64,000 nucleotides of DNA from Fallopia convolvulus (GCA_964016875.1 OZ024728.1:12258272-12322271), one strand, 5' to 3'; positions 22,448-33,777 are shown, numbered from the stretch's first letter. Translations and numbers: made by a program. Notes: a model not told the origin generated them from the letters alone.

Positions 22448-22556
22448 AGGCGCCGACTCTCTCCCTTATTCTGAGATCTTTATGGATATATTCTATCTTT
22501 TATCTTAGGAAGTAGTTTTATCTTGTTTCCTAGTTTAATTAGGGCTCCTTTTCCTC

Positions 22557-22564
22557 TATAAAAA
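22557..22564 (+). promoter_or_regulatory. TATA box of element D 5' LTR
   Basis: TATAAAAA followed by a G run. The same box is at 28844-28851 in the 3' LTR. Confidence 0.7.
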
Positions 22565-23320
22565 GGGGGGCTCTCTCTAGTTTTTAATTATTTGGTTCTT
22601 GGAGGAGATTAAGGGGAAGACTTGGAAGACAAGTTGGGGAAATTTGTAAGACTTATTAGTTTTAATTTGAATTGTGGTTTTAATTTGATCATGTCTTCTT
22701 CTTTCTTTTCCATGTGTGAGTAGTTTTTTTTTAGATTCTAGGGTTGGGTGAAAACCCAACACAATCATGCATGTTTAAACTTGAATCCATGACTTGAATG
22801 CTTGAAGATCATATCTATCTATCTTGTGCTTAAATCCTTTGCGAAAGTTGAGGCATGTCTTGCAATTAACCTAAAAGCGAAAGTGTAAAGTTGATTGCTT
22901 TGACTAGTTCTAATAGGAGTATTTGCGACAATTGATATTCCTAGGTTGAAAGATAGATAGAAAGTTGTTTAATTTGCGACAGTTGATTGAATAACTTGAA
23001 TTGTTTGCGGCAGTTGACTTTTCTATGATCTAGATTGCATGATAGTTGTGAATTCTCGTTGAAAGCATGTGTGATTGTTGTTGTGGTAGCCCTAGCCCTA
23101 GGATTGCCTTTTTATATTTGATTACAACTTGTGAAATTGATTCTATCTCGACCCCAAAAGGTCGTGTTCGTCCCTTAGCCCTTTGCTTGTTCTCTTGTTT
23201 TTCGTAGTTTATCAACTAATCTCCCAGCACTATTCTCATTCCCATGGACGAACCTGACTCCTCTATACTCAGCGGGGTCTTGAATATAAATTTATTTGTT
23301 CAAGAAACCCTTCAACAAAT

Positions 23321-23338
23321 TGGCGCCGTTGCCGGGGA
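23321..23338 (+). promoter_or_regulatory. PBS of element D (tRNA-Asp)
   Basis: TGGCGCCGTTGCCGGGGA, three bases after the LTR, complementary over 18 bases to the plant tRNA-Asp 3' end; typical of Athila-like elements. Confidence 0.93.
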
Positions 23339-23435
23339 TTGAGCAATAGTGCCTAGTTTAGTTGATATTTGGGTTTGGGACTAGCCCTTACCCTTTTGTT
23401 TTTATTTAATTTTGTTTTCTTTGTTTTTGTTCGCA

Positions 23436-24780
23436 GTATACGCCATCTCGTTCTTCCCGGAGAACTCTTGAGATTGACTACTACAACAAACATGTGAAGT
23501 CCTTCCATGGACGTTTGAAAGAACAACGAGCAATGGGTGACGCTGAAACTCTTGCTCAACAAATGGAGGAACTCTGCACTCAAATGCAGCACTTGCAAGC
23601 GGACCGAGATACTCAGGCCGCCAATGCGCATCGATTCCAGGAGCAACTGAATGCTATCCCAAGGAATGCCAAGCAATACATGCACCCAGAACTGAGGGTG
23701 CCCGAATCGGCGATAGTGCTCCCGGGGATCGACCGCACTTTTGAGATTAAATCTCACTTCATATCCTTAATTAAGCGTTCTCAATTTGAAGGGAAACCCA
23801 CTGAATGCCCAATGGAGCATATTAAGAACTTTACTGATTTATGTGACACTATTGCTGCTGACCGTGTCTCATTTGAATATGTTCTCTTGAAGGCTTTTAA
23901 GTGGTCTCTTGCAGGAAAAGCTTTGAGTTGGTTGGAGAGCTTGCCACCAAGATCTATTACAACGTGGAAGGCTTTGCATGATCTATTCATGACCAAGTTC
24001 TTTCCGCCGGCAAAGACAATGGAGCTTAGGAAGCGCATCACTTCCTACCATCAATTTCCAAACGAGACGCTTGTGGAAACTTGGGAGCGGTTTAAGGAAC
24101 TTCTTCAGCAATGTCCTACTCATGGACAACCACCCTATGTGCTTCAAGAGATTTTCTTTCAGGGGATTAATGCCGCTACAAAGGACAGAATCAACCTCCA
24201 CACCGATTGTGGGTTCATTGAGATGGATCCCGATCAAGCTTGGGCTTTGTTGGATAAGCTAACCAACTATGATGCTATGTATGGAACCCAACAAGCAAAG
24301 CCGACGGAGAGGAAGCTGTATGAACCACAATGTGAGGTGGTCGATCGGGATGTGAAGTTCCAATTCATGCAAGATGAGATCAATCGTCTGAAAAAGCAAG
24401 TAAGTTACTTTAAATCTTCTTCATCTTGTCAAGAATGCGGGTCTTCCGCCCATACTACTTCCAATTGCACCAACTTGCAGCAAGTGAGAGCCGCTGAGGC
24501 TTATGAGGAGGCGAACTACATGAGAGATTCCTTTAGGAATCAAAATAATTATGCAGTGAGGAACGATGCTCAACCATCTTGGGGCAATCCAAATTATGAC
24601 CAATACAATCAACCCCCTCAACAAGAGCAACGTCCACCTCCCTACCGTCCTCCGAGCTATCAAGAGCCACCATCATGGGTGCAAGGGCTACAAGATGGAA
24701 TTAATGGAGTCCGAACTGAGGTCCAAACCGGAATTAATGGAGTCCGAACTGAAGTCCAAACCGGGATCAATGGAGTCTGA
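23436..24780 (+). CDS. gag: Element D Gag
   Basis: The frame is open from directly after a splice-acceptor-like pyrimidine tract ending TTCGCAG (AG at 23435-23436). The first in-frame ATG is at 23533; earlier codons (R-S-S-R-R-T-L-E-I-D) match the equivalent part of element C, so the upstream part may be translated after splicing. An Athila-like capsid region follows, with Y-M-H-P-E-L-R-V-P-E-S, F-F-P-P-A-K-T and N-E-T-L-V-E-T-W-E-R-F-K motifs. A CX2CX4HX4C knuckle (C-Q-E-C...H...C) lies near 24430-24470, then a proline/glutamine-rich tail and a three-fold 33-bp repeat. A stop at 24778-24780 and a one-base shift separate it from the protease frame. Confidence 0.85.
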
Positions 24781-24790
24781 GCTGAGTGAA
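24697..24790 (+). repeat. 33-bp tandem repeat inside gag of element D
   Basis: Two full units (24697-24729, 24730-24762) and a diverged third encode G-I-N-G-V-R-T-E-V-Q-T. The third unit holds the stop and frame change that end the gag frame. Confidence 0.8.
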
Positions 24791-26408
24791 AGGTGTTCAT
24801 GCACGGTTGGGAGAATTTGAATCATGGAGAAAGTATGTCGATTCCCAACTTGGACAATTAGCTACTCAGATCCCGAGACCTCACAGGCAACCCCCGGGCC
24901 GCCCTGAGGAGAATTTTATAGGCCGAGCAAGTGAGGGTGAAATCCGAGCCATGAATTTAAGGAGTGGCAAAACTTTGCCCGAGCCATTGAAGGATAACGA
25001 AAAAGAAGCCGCCTCAGGACCGACCCCACAGAGGTCGAGCACGACCCCAGCAGAATTTGGCCCTCTCAGGACCGACCCTGCCATGCCTCCAATAGGGTCG
25101 AGCACGACCCCATCTGGGTCGAACACGACCCCCTTGAGGGTCGATCTTGATGGTACTAATAATGAGGATGAAGAGGCGATCGACCCTCCAAGGGTCGAGC
25201 TCGATCACCCCTCGTCAGGTAAGTCTTCTAACCCTACTCATTCCATTCCATCTCCATCTAAGGTACTTCCTTTCCCTTCTAAGAAATCCAAGGACCCGAC
25301 GGAAGGTAAGTTCAAGCGCTTTGTTAAGTTGCTTCAAGGTTTAAATCTTTCCATTCCTTTCGCTAAGGCTTTGAATGAAATGCCTGCTTATACTAAATTC
25401 TTGAAGGAGATCTTATCTAGGAAGCGATCCATGTCGGAATTGACAGATGAAGTGAGATCGTTGGAGCTTCCCGAGAAGCTAGGCGACCCAGGTAAGTTTG
25501 CTATTACAATTGGTATTGGAGCTTACCGTTTCAAAGCTTTGTGTGATCTAGGTGCTAGTACGAGTTTGCTTCCACTTTCAATTTGGTCTAAGACCAACAT
25601 GGGGCCCTTAGTACCAGTGAACATGAGGCTATACATGGCGGATGGGTCGTGTGTCAGACCAACGGGAGTGGTAGATGATTTCCCGGTTCAAGTTGGGAAG
25701 TTCTTTGTGCCCAATGATTTCATAGTGATGGAGATGCCTGAAGATCCTGTGGTACCAATCATTCTTGAAAGACCATTCTTAGCCACCGCAGGGGCACGAG
25801 TTGATGTTAGAAAGGGGCTCCTCACATTCGATATTGGGGAGGAGAGGGTCGAATTCCGTTTCAATCCCGATGTGAATGAGACCACTACCGTAAAGAGCTT
25901 TAACGAAGGGCCTACCGACCCTCCATGGGTCGGTAACGACCTTTTTCTAAGACCCGAAACGAGCAAATTCAAGGAGGTCACACCCACTAAGGAGCCTACC
26001 GACCCCCCATGGTGGGTCGGTACCGACCATTCTCTAAAAAATCACAACGTTGTGGGTGACAAGCACGATACCGAGGCATTCCTTGATCCAGTGGGGTCGA
26101 TCACGACCCACATACCCTTGGTAACGACCCCTCTTCAGAACAACAAAGGTAAGTCTCCTTGCTTTGATCTAATTGATTCTGGTCATGATCCTTACTTTCA
26201 TCCTTCTTTTACAACTCCTACTATTGAGCATACTGTGAAAGAGTCGAAGCCTCCTTGGTTTTCAGATTTTTCTAACCCTGATGTAGGACTTCCAAGCATA
26301 CTTGTGGATGATAGAGGACCGAATGTCCTAGAGAGAAGCTTTGAAGCTTTTCCATCTAAGTATGGGGTTTCCCATGATCCCGACATAGCTGGATGGAGGC
26401 CACCTTGA
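24786..26408 (+). CDS. Element D protease-region ORF (second half of Gag-Pro)
   Basis: 540 codons with no true ATG at the start; it is the continuation of gag in a shifted frame. It begins with a conserved segment (W-R-K-Y-V-D-S-Q-L-G-Q-L-A-T-Q-I-P, then M-N-L-R-S-G-K-T-L). A low-complexity linker built from repeated CGACCC/GGGTCG words follows, then the aspartic-protease-like domain (C-D-L-G-A-S-T-S-L-L-P near 255, G-V-V-D-D near 285, I-I-L-E-R-P-F near 315). The active site reads D-L-G, as is usual in Athila/Tat-type elements. The frame ends without any RT sequence, so the family is not self-sufficient. Confidence 0.85.
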   Translation: MKGVHARLGEFESWRKYVDSQLGQLATQIPRPHRQPPGRPEENFIGRASEGEIRAMNLRSGKTLPEPLKDNEKEAASGPTPQRSSTTPAEFGPLRTDPAMPPIGSSTTPSGSNTTPLRVDLDGTNNEDEEAIDPPRVELDHPSSGKSSNPTHSIPSPSKVLPFPSKKSKDPTEGKFKRFVKLLQGLNLSIPFAKALNEMPAYTKFLKEILSRKRSMSELTDEVRSLELPEKLGDPGKFAITIGIGAYRFKALCDLGASTSLLPLSIWSKTNMGPLVPVNMRLYMADGSCVRPTGVVDDFPVQVGKFFVPNDFIVMEMPEDPVVPIILERPFLATAGARVDVRKGLLTFDIGEERVEFRFNPDVNETTTVKSFNEGPTDPPWVGNDLFLRPETSKFKEVTPTKEPTDPPWWVGTDHSLKNHNVVGDKHDTEAFLDPVGSITTHIPLVTTPLQNNKGKSPCFDLIDSGHDPYFHPSFTTPTIEHTVKESKPPWFSDFSNPDVGLPSILVDDRGPNVLERSFEAFPSKYGVSHDPDIAGWRPP

Positions 26409-26424
26409 TGAGTTAAGATAAGTT

Positions 26425-26468
26425 GTCAAGCTAATGACGTTAAACAAGCGCTTACGGGAGGCAACCCG
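26425..26468 (+). ncRNA. Twin hairpin after the ORF stop of element D
   Basis: Hairpin 1 is GTCA-AGCTAA-TGAC (26425-26438). Hairpin 2 is CGGG-AGGCAA-CCCG (26455-26468). The linker contains TTAAACAAGCG. Elements C, E and F carry the same arrangement at the same place with compensating stem changes. This is a proposed RNA element, not a separate gene. Confidence 0.6.
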
Positions 26469-28220
26469 CTCTTTAGTTAGTTTTATTATTTTTATTTTTA
26501 TTTTATTTTATTTTTAGATTAGGTTCTTTTTCTAACCTTCCTTAGACTAGGATAGAATACATATTTTCGAGATAGAAATTTTGTGGAATTTTTTTTGCAG
26601 GGTCCTAAGCTTCAAATACTCCATCTTCACCATGATGAGCTCCATCTTCTTTACAAGCTTCCAAGAGTTCTTTGTGAGTTTCTTCTTCCTTTCTCTTTAC
26701 TTTTTCATATCATTTTCATGCATGGGGACATTGCATGATTTAAGTATGGGGTAGGGGAAGAAGAAATCTCACATTTTGTACATATTTGAGTCTTTTTGTT
26801 TTGTTTGGTTGCTTGTTTGTTAGTTTGTTTTGTTAAGAAAAAGTTTGAATTTTTTTTTTAAAAATGTCGAAAAATCCAAAAACAAAAAATTTGCTTCTTT
26901 GTTTTAGGATAGAAGAATGCTCCATCTTAGATGTCCTATGATGAGAATTAATTTTCATGCTTATCATATAATTCCTTTGGCATATTTGGATAGTATAGCC
27001 TAAGTCTTGAGAAATTGCTTTTTGATTGTGAAAATTGACTTGTGATGAAATTGAGCATATGTGTCTTGAGTAGAAGTAATTCCAATCCAACAAAATTGTT
27101 ACCTAGTGAGGAATTTTGGCCTTATAGGGAGAACATAAAAAATCCCTCTTCTTTTTCTTATGTGATTTGCTCTCTTTATGCATCTATCTCTTGTTATTGA
27201 TATGGTTATCTATTTCTTGAAGCCGCTATGAGATCGTTCATGCATGTTGATTATGATTAAGAACTTATGTTTCATAAGCCACTTTTTATCCTCTCTTTTA
27301 CCTACCTTTACATCATCCTCTTTTTGAAGCCAAGTTGAGCCTTAAGCCTTTTATTTTTAGCTCCACAAAATTATCCCCTAGCCGAGATAAGCTTGACCCT
27401 ATCCGGAGATTAGGACTTAGTATTGGTTGTTATAGTTTTGTTGAGTGAGATTGTTTGGTTCAAGTGTGGGGGTAATTATGGGTTGGAAAAAGTTTTAAAA
27501 AAAATCTTGTAGTTTGTTATGTAAAAAGAGTTTGGTTCCCTGAATGCACTTGCAAAGAAAAAAAAAAAGTTGGTACCAACCTCCAAAAAAAAAATGAAAA
27601 TCATAAGGGAGGAAAAGAAAGAAAGCAAAGTGTTGAAAGTGAATAATGTGCATGAGCCAGATTTCCTTAGTGTTTATAAAGCAAGATAAGTTGGGATATC
27701 AAAGGGGTTGAAAGAAGTGGGTTTGAGCATAATATTTGAGTGAGTTTGGTTATCTTTTGAGAGTTTTGGCATTATGTGAGTTTTTAGGAGTCTTTGATTC
27801 CCGGATATTATTAGCACCACATGACCAAAATATTTCCACGTCTTAATGTTATTACCAAGCCCCATTACAACCCGGCCGAATGGAGTCTTCTATGAAAGAT
27901 TTCATTGAGCCTAAGTTCTTATGATGATTGATGTGTTTTGACTTCTCTAGGTAGAGAGATTGGTGATATAAGTCTCAATGATAAAGTTGATGTTGCATAA
28001 AGATTGAGTTGAGAGTTGATATTAATAGCCTAAACACATGAGAGATGAGTGAAACACATTAAAATCCCTTGTGAGGTTGGATTGTGATTGCTTAAGCTAG
28101 AGACTCATACATATGTGATGACGTTAAAATTACTTGTCTATCTTTTCACTTGTGTTTAAAATGTTTTGACAAGGGCTATGCTTGAAGATTATGTTATTGG
28201 TCTTGATTTTGCATGATTAT
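26469..28220 (+). other. 3' non-coding region of element D
   Basis: No coding sequence. It begins T-rich and contains a TTTTTTTGCAG acceptor-like site near 26600. A hairpin with GGGA loop (26716-26738) is followed by AAGTATGGGG (26742-26751). A conserved stem-loop block lies at 27366-27413. A block at 27792-27890, starting TTCCCGGATATTATTAGCAC, is also found in element C and, diverged, in F. Confidence 0.7.
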
Positions 28221-28256
28221 TGCTTGAGGACAAGCAAGTCTAAGTATGGGGTATTT
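28221..28256 (+). promoter_or_regulatory. Hairpin and polypurine tract of element D
   Basis: TGCTTG-AGGA-CAAGCA hairpin (28221-28236), then AAGTATGGGG (28242-28251) and TATTT before the 3' LTR. The second part is the likely plus-strand primer. Confidence 0.7.
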
Positions 28257-29603
28257 TGATGTCCGCTTTTTAGGTAGGTTTTTAGTGACTAGTTAGATTA
28301 GATTTGGTTATTTTTTATGTTAGAGTTTTAGGTTTTTGAGTCTTTTTGCCATACTTTTCGTATTTCCTTGGGATTCGGACGCTACGCATTTTTTGTGTCT
28401 TTTTGTAGGAGTTTTGGAGCTTGGAAGAAGAGTTTGGAGCATTGCAAGAGAAGATGAAGATTAAGCGCTCAAGTAAAGTTATTGAAGATCAAGTTTGATC
28501 TTGGAAAGAGATAGAGAAATTCGTTACAAGAACATAGGAAAAAGAATCGAGTCAAACGGAGTTGTAACGAATCTTCTACGCAAGTTTTACTCAAGGTTGT
28601 TCGAACAAGCCCTCAAGCACGACCCTATAAGGGTCGTGCACGACCCTATTGGGGTCGTGCTAGACCCATGGAGATTACCAAGCCTCAGGACCGACCCCTA
28701 GGGGGGTCGTGCACGACCCACTTTGGTTCGTGCAAGGCGCCGACTCTCTCCCTTATTCCGAGATCTTTATGGATATATTCTATCTTTTATCTTAGGAAGT
28801 AGTTTTATCTTGTTTCCTAGTTTAATTAGGGCTCCTTTTCCTCTATAAAAAGGGGGGCTCTCTCTAGTTTTTAATTATTTGGTTCTTGGAGGAGATTAAG
28901 GGGAAGACTTCGAAGACAAGTTGGGGAAATTTGTAAGACTTCTTAGTTTTAATTTGAATTGTGGTTTTAATTTGATCATGTCTTCTTCTTTCTTTTCCAT
29001 GTGTGAGTAGTTTTTTTTTAGATTCTAGGGTTGGGTGAAAACCCAACACAATCATGCATGTTAAACTTGAATCCATGAATTGAATGCTTGAAGATCATAT
29101 CTATCTATCTTGTGCTTAAATCCTTTGCGAATGTTGAGGCATGTCTTGCAATTAACCTAAAAGCGAAAGTGTAAAGTTGATTGTTTTGACTAGTTCTAAT
29201 AGGAGTATTTGCGACAGTTGATATTCCTAGGTTGAAAGATAGATAGAAAGTTGTTTAATTTGCGACAGTTGATTGAATAACTTGAATTGTTTGCGACAGT
29301 TGACTTTTCTATGATCTAGATTGCATCATAGTTGTGAATTGTCGTTGAAAGCATGTGTGATTGTTGTTGTGGTAGCCCTAGCCCTAGGATTGCCTTTTTA
29401 TATTTGATTACAACTTGTGAAATTGATTCGATCTCGACCCCAAAAGGTCGTGTTCGTCCCTTAGCCCTTTGCTTGTTCTCTTATTTTTCGTAGTTTATCA
29501 ACTAATCTCCCAGCACTATTCTCATTCCCGTGGACGAACCTGACTCCGCTATACTCAGCGGGGTCTTGAATATAAATTTATTTGTTCAAGAAACCCTTCA
29601 ACA
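28257..29603 (+). repeat. 3' LTR of element D
   Basis: 1,347 bp, matching the 5' LTR with one single-base length difference and ~1.6% substitutions by eye. Confidence 0.93.
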
Positions 29604-29604
29604 T
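29600..29604. repeat. TSD of element E, left copy (AACAT)
   Basis: AACAT combines the last four bases of the 3' LTR of D and the first base of D's own TSD. It recurs at 36133-36137. Confidence 0.88.
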
Positions 29605-30949
29605 TGATACGCTCTATTTAGCATAGGTTAACTCTTGTATTTTAGGTATGATTTGATTGTGTTTAGGTTAGTTTTGAGCATAATTGTCATATGAAGACCG
29701 AAGATACGATTTGAAGAATTGCAAGAGTTTTGAAGACAAGTGTTGATTTGGAGTTGTTTCGACACCACTTTCTTGTAACGCTTATTCCGGGAGCTACGGT
29801 GATCGGATGAAGCTGAATTTGGTATCATTGGAAAGCTAACTCGAAGAGCTATAGTTCATCTTTTTACGGCGAGTTCAAATTCCAACTCTAAGTGGGTCAA
29901 AACTACCTCCGAAGTTGACATAGTAAGTTGTCAGAAGATCCGCGCCCGCGGATATATTCCGCGCTCGCGGATCGTTGAGCATCCGCGGCCGAGGGTAGAG
30001 GATTGATCCGCGCCCGCGGATTATTTCCGCGCTCGCGGATTTTGGCTTTTCAGCGCCGCCTTCGTTTCTTTTATTCTATCTTTTTAGTATTTTTCTATCT
30101 TAGGGTCTCGGATATTTTTCTACTATTTAAGCTTAGTTTCGTTTTTAGTTTAGGGGGACACAATTTAGAGACACAATTCTAGCATACTTTTACTTTTAGG
30201 TTTTTATTTCAGTATTATGGAGAACTAATTTACCTTTGGAGTTTGTTTAATCAAGGAAGCCTTTTTATGTATTTCGTGAGATTCTGGTAACTTTTCTATC
30301 CCTTGGTTAATATCAAAACTCTTGTGCTTAATTTCATGATTATCAATTGATATCTCTTGGTGCGCAACTTGTTGAATTTGATTGATATTCTATTGTTTGG
30401 ATTAGTTTGATTGTTGTCTGTGCAATCTTATTTATCCTTGAAACAACTCTTTTCTAGGACCGTGGACTAGAATTGAGAAAGAGTATTTGAATGTTATTTT
30501 ATGCATGAGAGTATTTGATTGTTATTTTATGCATGAGACTCGTAGCTTGATTGCATGAATTAATATCCTTCTATCCTTAATATTTTGCATGATTTGAATT
30601 AAGCGTTCTTGTTCATATCATCATTTCGCTTGGACCGTGGACAAGCGGAAATCTTTTATAAGGATTGAAATTAACTAGGGAATTAATAGAAAAGTGGATG
30701 AATTGATGATCGAATGAGTAAAAAGGTGGAATTGATTGAATGAACTCTGCTTTCCTTCACTTGATTTAATCTCAATAATATTTGCTTATTTGTTTGCTTG
30801 CCTGAACTCCAAAACCCCTGTCTTTACTCTCTGCTGATTGATCAGAATCCCGATTCTCTTGGGTTCGACCCCTTACTTGCACACTATACTAGTTGTTAGT
30901 TTAGGGTTATTTATCTTTGATCTTGGTAACAACGATTTCAACCGAGTCA
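29605..30949 (+). repeat. 5' LTR of element E
   Basis: 1,345 bp. A 28-bp tandem duplication near 30485-30540 (repeating TTATTTTATGCATGAGA) is absent from the 3' LTR. Confidence 0.93.
29938..30043 (+). promoter_or_regulatory. ATCCGCG/CGCGGAT palindromic cluster in the U3 of element E
   Basis: Repeated ATCCGCGCCCGCGGAT-type words and TCCGCGCTCGCGGA palindromes, upstream of the TATA-like TATTTAAG (30124-30131). The same words occur in the 3' LTR (35149-35254) and internally at 31012-31084, 32566-32662 and 33592-33652. Confidence 0.65.
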
Positions 30950-30954
30950 AATTT

Positions 30955-30972
30955 TGGCGCCGTTGCCGGGGA
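30955..30972 (+). promoter_or_regulatory. PBS of element E (tRNA-Asp)
   Basis: TGGCGCCGTTGCCGGGGA, five bases after the LTR. Confidence 0.92.
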
Positions 30973-31106
30973 ATCGGTTTTTAATTTTCTGTTTAATCGG
31001 CGTTTCTGACGAAACCGCGCCCTCGGAATTTTTCCGCGCTCGCGGAAAATCCTCGCCCTCGGAATTTTTCCGTGCCCGCGGATCGGTTCGTCCAGATCCC
31101 CGAATT

Positions 31107-31134
31107 GGTGAGAACCTATCTTATGGTTCTTACC
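31107..31134 (+). ncRNA. Leader hairpin holding the gag ATG of element E
   Basis: GGTGAGAACC pairs with GGTTCTTACC (10 pairs, one G-U) around the loop TATCTTAT. The gag ATG (31123-31125) lies at the loop/stem border. Element F has the equivalent at 55201-55234. Confidence 0.55.
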
Positions 31135-32403
31135 CGTTCTACTGATAATTCTTCTGTGGTTCCGTTTGATCCAGAAATTAACAAGACTCTGAGACAGTTG
31201 AGACGTCAAGTTCAGGCTCAAGTTCTAGGCATACAGTTTGATCCCGTTTCTTCTTCTTCTTCTTCGTCTTATTCTGAGGTTGAAGAACAGCTAGTAACCA
31301 TGGCAGAACGCACTATTAGGCAACTGACTGCGCCTAATTTAGAGCAGCAACATCTTGGTCTTCAGTTTCCCGCCCTGGGAGAAGGAGTGAAGTTTGAGCT
31401 TAAATCTGGTCTTCTCCATTATTTGCCTAAGTTCCATGGGCTGAGTGGGGAAGATCCAAATAAACACCTTGCAGAGTTCCATTTTGTCTGCTTGGGAATG
31501 AAGCCAGCTGATGTGACTGAAGATCAGCTTATGCTGAGGGCTTTTCAATTTTCTTTGGCTGATTCAGCCAAGGAATAATATCTTTACATAAAACCTGAGA
31601 CGATCACTACTTGGGCTCAGATGAAGGGTGCCTTTTTGGAGAAATATTTTCCAGCTGCAAAGCAAACGTCCATCAAAAAGCAGCTAAGTAGTTTGGAGCA
31701 GGGAGATGATGAGAACTTGTATGAGTACTATGAGCGTTACAGGAGACTCATAGCCAGTTGTCCCTACCATGGCTATTCTGATAAAGACCTGATTTGCTAT
31801 ATTATTGAGGGTCTCTGTGATGCTGATAGGCGCCTGATGAATGCGTCTTGTGGAGGTTCTTATGAGAATCTCACTCCTAGGCAGGCGTTTGAGAAGTTGG
31901 AGACTCTAGCAGAGCAATGCAGAAATCAGAGAAAGAGATCCAACAGTAGGTCTGTTCATTCTATCAATGATTCCCTGAATGCTGAAGTAAGGGAGTTGAA
32001 AGCTATGATGAAGCAACTGTTGGCGGGCAATGGAGCTTCAAGTTCAAAGGCTTGTGGAATTTGTGGTGAATCTAGCCATCGTTCTGATGCATGCCCTATC
32101 ATGCAAGAGCCAGCAGCTGATGTGAATGCTATAAGGAACTATGAACAGAGGCCCCAGAATGACCCATATTCAAATACTTTTAATCCGGGGTGGGCAAACC
32201 ATCCAAACTTTAGGTGGAATCAACAACCTCAACAACCTCTTCCACCACAAGGAGGTCAGCCCAACTATGTTCCCAGGCCTAATTATGTGCCAAGGCCCCA
32301 GGCTCCTCAGGAAAATCCAGTCATTATCAATCAGCTTATGAAGGAAAACCAAGAGACTAAGGCTGCGATGAAGAGTTTGGAAATTCAGTTAAGTCAGATT
32401 TGA
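31123..32403 (+). CDS. gag: Element E Gag, with an internal stop
   Basis: Start ATG at 31123 (M-V-L-T-R-S). The capsid region reads L-P-K-F-H-G-L-S-G-E-D-P-N-K-H-L then an A-K-E stop at 31576-31578, where relatives have a Trp codon. The same frame continues with Y-F-P-A-A-K-Q-T-S, L-Y-E-Y-Y-E-R-Y-R-R-L-I and a CX2CX4HX4C knuckle (C-G-I-C...H...C, ~32053-32095). It stops at 32401-32403. After a second in-frame stop the frame resumes in M-T-L-R-S-G-K at 32476. The frame is defective as it stands. Confidence 0.8.
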
Positions 32404-32475
32404 ACCGCTCTGAACCGGCTAGAAGCTAAGGACTCAGGAAAACTGCCATCTTAGCCCATTAACCCGAGGGAGAAT

Positions 32476-33385
32476 GTGAGCGCAATGACATTAAGGAGTG
32501 GGAAAGAGCTGGATATTGAAATTTCGGCCAGCAGAAACCAGCTGAGTTCACCGGAGGACAGTTCTGATCGCGGCGCGAAAATCGAGGAAAATACAGAATC
32601 CGCGACCACGGAAAATTTCCGCGCCCGCGGATCCCAAACTGCGCTCGCAGATCGCCCCTCTGACAGAATCCGATGGCTACGTCAGGCCTTCGTTTCCCCC
32701 CATGGCTTCCCAAAAGCCCGCTCCACCGTTTCCTGAGGCACTGAAGGACACCAGGAGGCCAACTAATGAAAAGGAAATTTTCGAAACCTTCTCCAAGTGT
32801 GAGGTAAATGTCCCTTTGCTTAAACTTGTTCAAAGTATTCCTCGTTTTGCTAAATTTCTGAAAGAATTATGTACTATAAAGAGGAAGCAAAAAGAAAAGG
32901 GATATGTTAAGAAAATTAATCTTGTGGAAAATACTGAAAATGTATCTTCCATGCTTCAAAGGCAATTGCCTAAGAAGTATGGAGATCCAGGGAGGTTTAC
33001 TGTTCCCGTTACAATTGGGGAGGCAAAAATTGAGCATTCTATGCTTGATCTAGGTGCATCCATTAATGTCATGCCACTTAGCATCTATGAGAGGTTAGGT
33101 CTAGGGCCATTACAGGATTCTAATATTACTATTGAACTGGCTGACCACTCTAAAGCACATCCGAAAGGATTTTTGGAAGATGTCTTAGTGCAGGTGGATG
33201 GCTTAATTTTTCCGACGGACTTTTATGTCCTAGAGATCGGTAAAGGGAGATACGACCCAGTTTTGTTGTTGGGTCGTCCATTTATGAAGACGGCGAGCGC
33301 CGTAATTGATGTTTCAAAGGGCCTATTATCTATGGCACATGAAGGGAAAAAGGTCCAGTTTCAGATAGATGATGATCCATTTTGA
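32476..33385 (+). CDS. Element E protease-region ORF, frame-broken
   Basis: It starts with the conserved M-T-L-R-S-G-K-E-L segment (32476-32736), with a linker rich in CGCGG words. It shifts frame near 32700 and continues to 33385. The second part carries P-R-F-A-K-F-L-K-E-L, L-P-K-K-Y-G-D-P-G, and the aspartic-protease-like D-L-G-A-S-I-N-V-M-P with L-L-L-G-R-P-F downstream, as in Athila-type Gag-Pro. It ends in I-D-D-D-P-F without RT. Confidence 0.8.
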
Positions 33386-33393
33386 GCAAAAGG

Positions 33394-33445
33394 ACGTCGG
33401 GCCATACGACGTTAAACAAAGGTGCTGCTCGGGAGGCAACCCGAG
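33394..33445 (+). ncRNA. Twin hairpin after the ORF stop of element E
   Basis: Hairpin 1 is ACGTCG-GGCCATA-CGACGT (33394-33412). Hairpin 2 is CTCGGG-AGGCAA-CCCGAG (33428-33445). TTAAACAA lies between them. A GGTAAG donor-like site follows at once. Confidence 0.6.
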
Positions 33446-33690
33446 GTAAGTTTTTTTTTTTTCTTTTTTATTTTTTATTTTTTATTTTTTATTTAGCTTC
33501 GTTTTAGTTTTAGTATTCGTTTTGGTTTTGTCGGGCTAACTTGCAGGAATAATTTATCCAATTTTCGAAGAAAGCAAAACCTGAGTGGAATTTTTCCGCG
33601 ACCTCGGAATTTTTCCGCGCCCTCGGAATTTTTCCGCGGTCGCGGATCGGCCTAGCGGAATTAAAATTTTATTAAAAAAAAAATTAAAAA

Positions 33691-33777
33691 ATAAAAGGTT
33701 TTCGGGTGAAACCCCCGAAATAAAAGGCTTTCAGGTGTAACCCCTGAAATAAAAGGTTTTCTGGTGAAACCCCCGAG
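33691..33777 (+). repeat. Three 29-bp repeats, each a hairpin, in element E
   Basis: Units at 33691-33719, 33720-33748 and 33749-33777. Unit 1 pairs TTTCGGG with CCCGAA and unit 2 pairs TTTCAGG with CCTGAA, a compensating change; unit 3 has a mismatch. Confidence 0.75.

Larger units (their letters stand above)
21970..23317 (+). repeat. 5' LTR of element D
   Basis: Begins TGATGTCCGC, ends TTCAACA, matches 28257-29603. The last ~80 bp resemble the LTR end of element C (CTATACTCAGCGGGGTCTTG), showing that the families are related. Confidence 0.93.
21970..29603 (+). mobile_element. Element D: Athila-like non-autonomous element (gag-pro only)
   Basis: LTRs of 1,348 and 1,347 bp (TGATGTCCGC...TTCAACA), a PBS with a perfect 18-base tRNA-Asp match, and TSD TCAAT. 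It encodes Gag and a protease region in two frames but no RT or integrase; 1.8 kb of non-coding sequence lies between the ORF stop and the 3' LTR. About 22 LTR differences were counted (~1.6%). Confidence 0.92.

Noticed and set aside
23321..23338. PBS sequences considered as tRNA fragments or genes
   Set aside because: Only the 18 bases complementary to a tRNA 3' end are present, at the LTR border.
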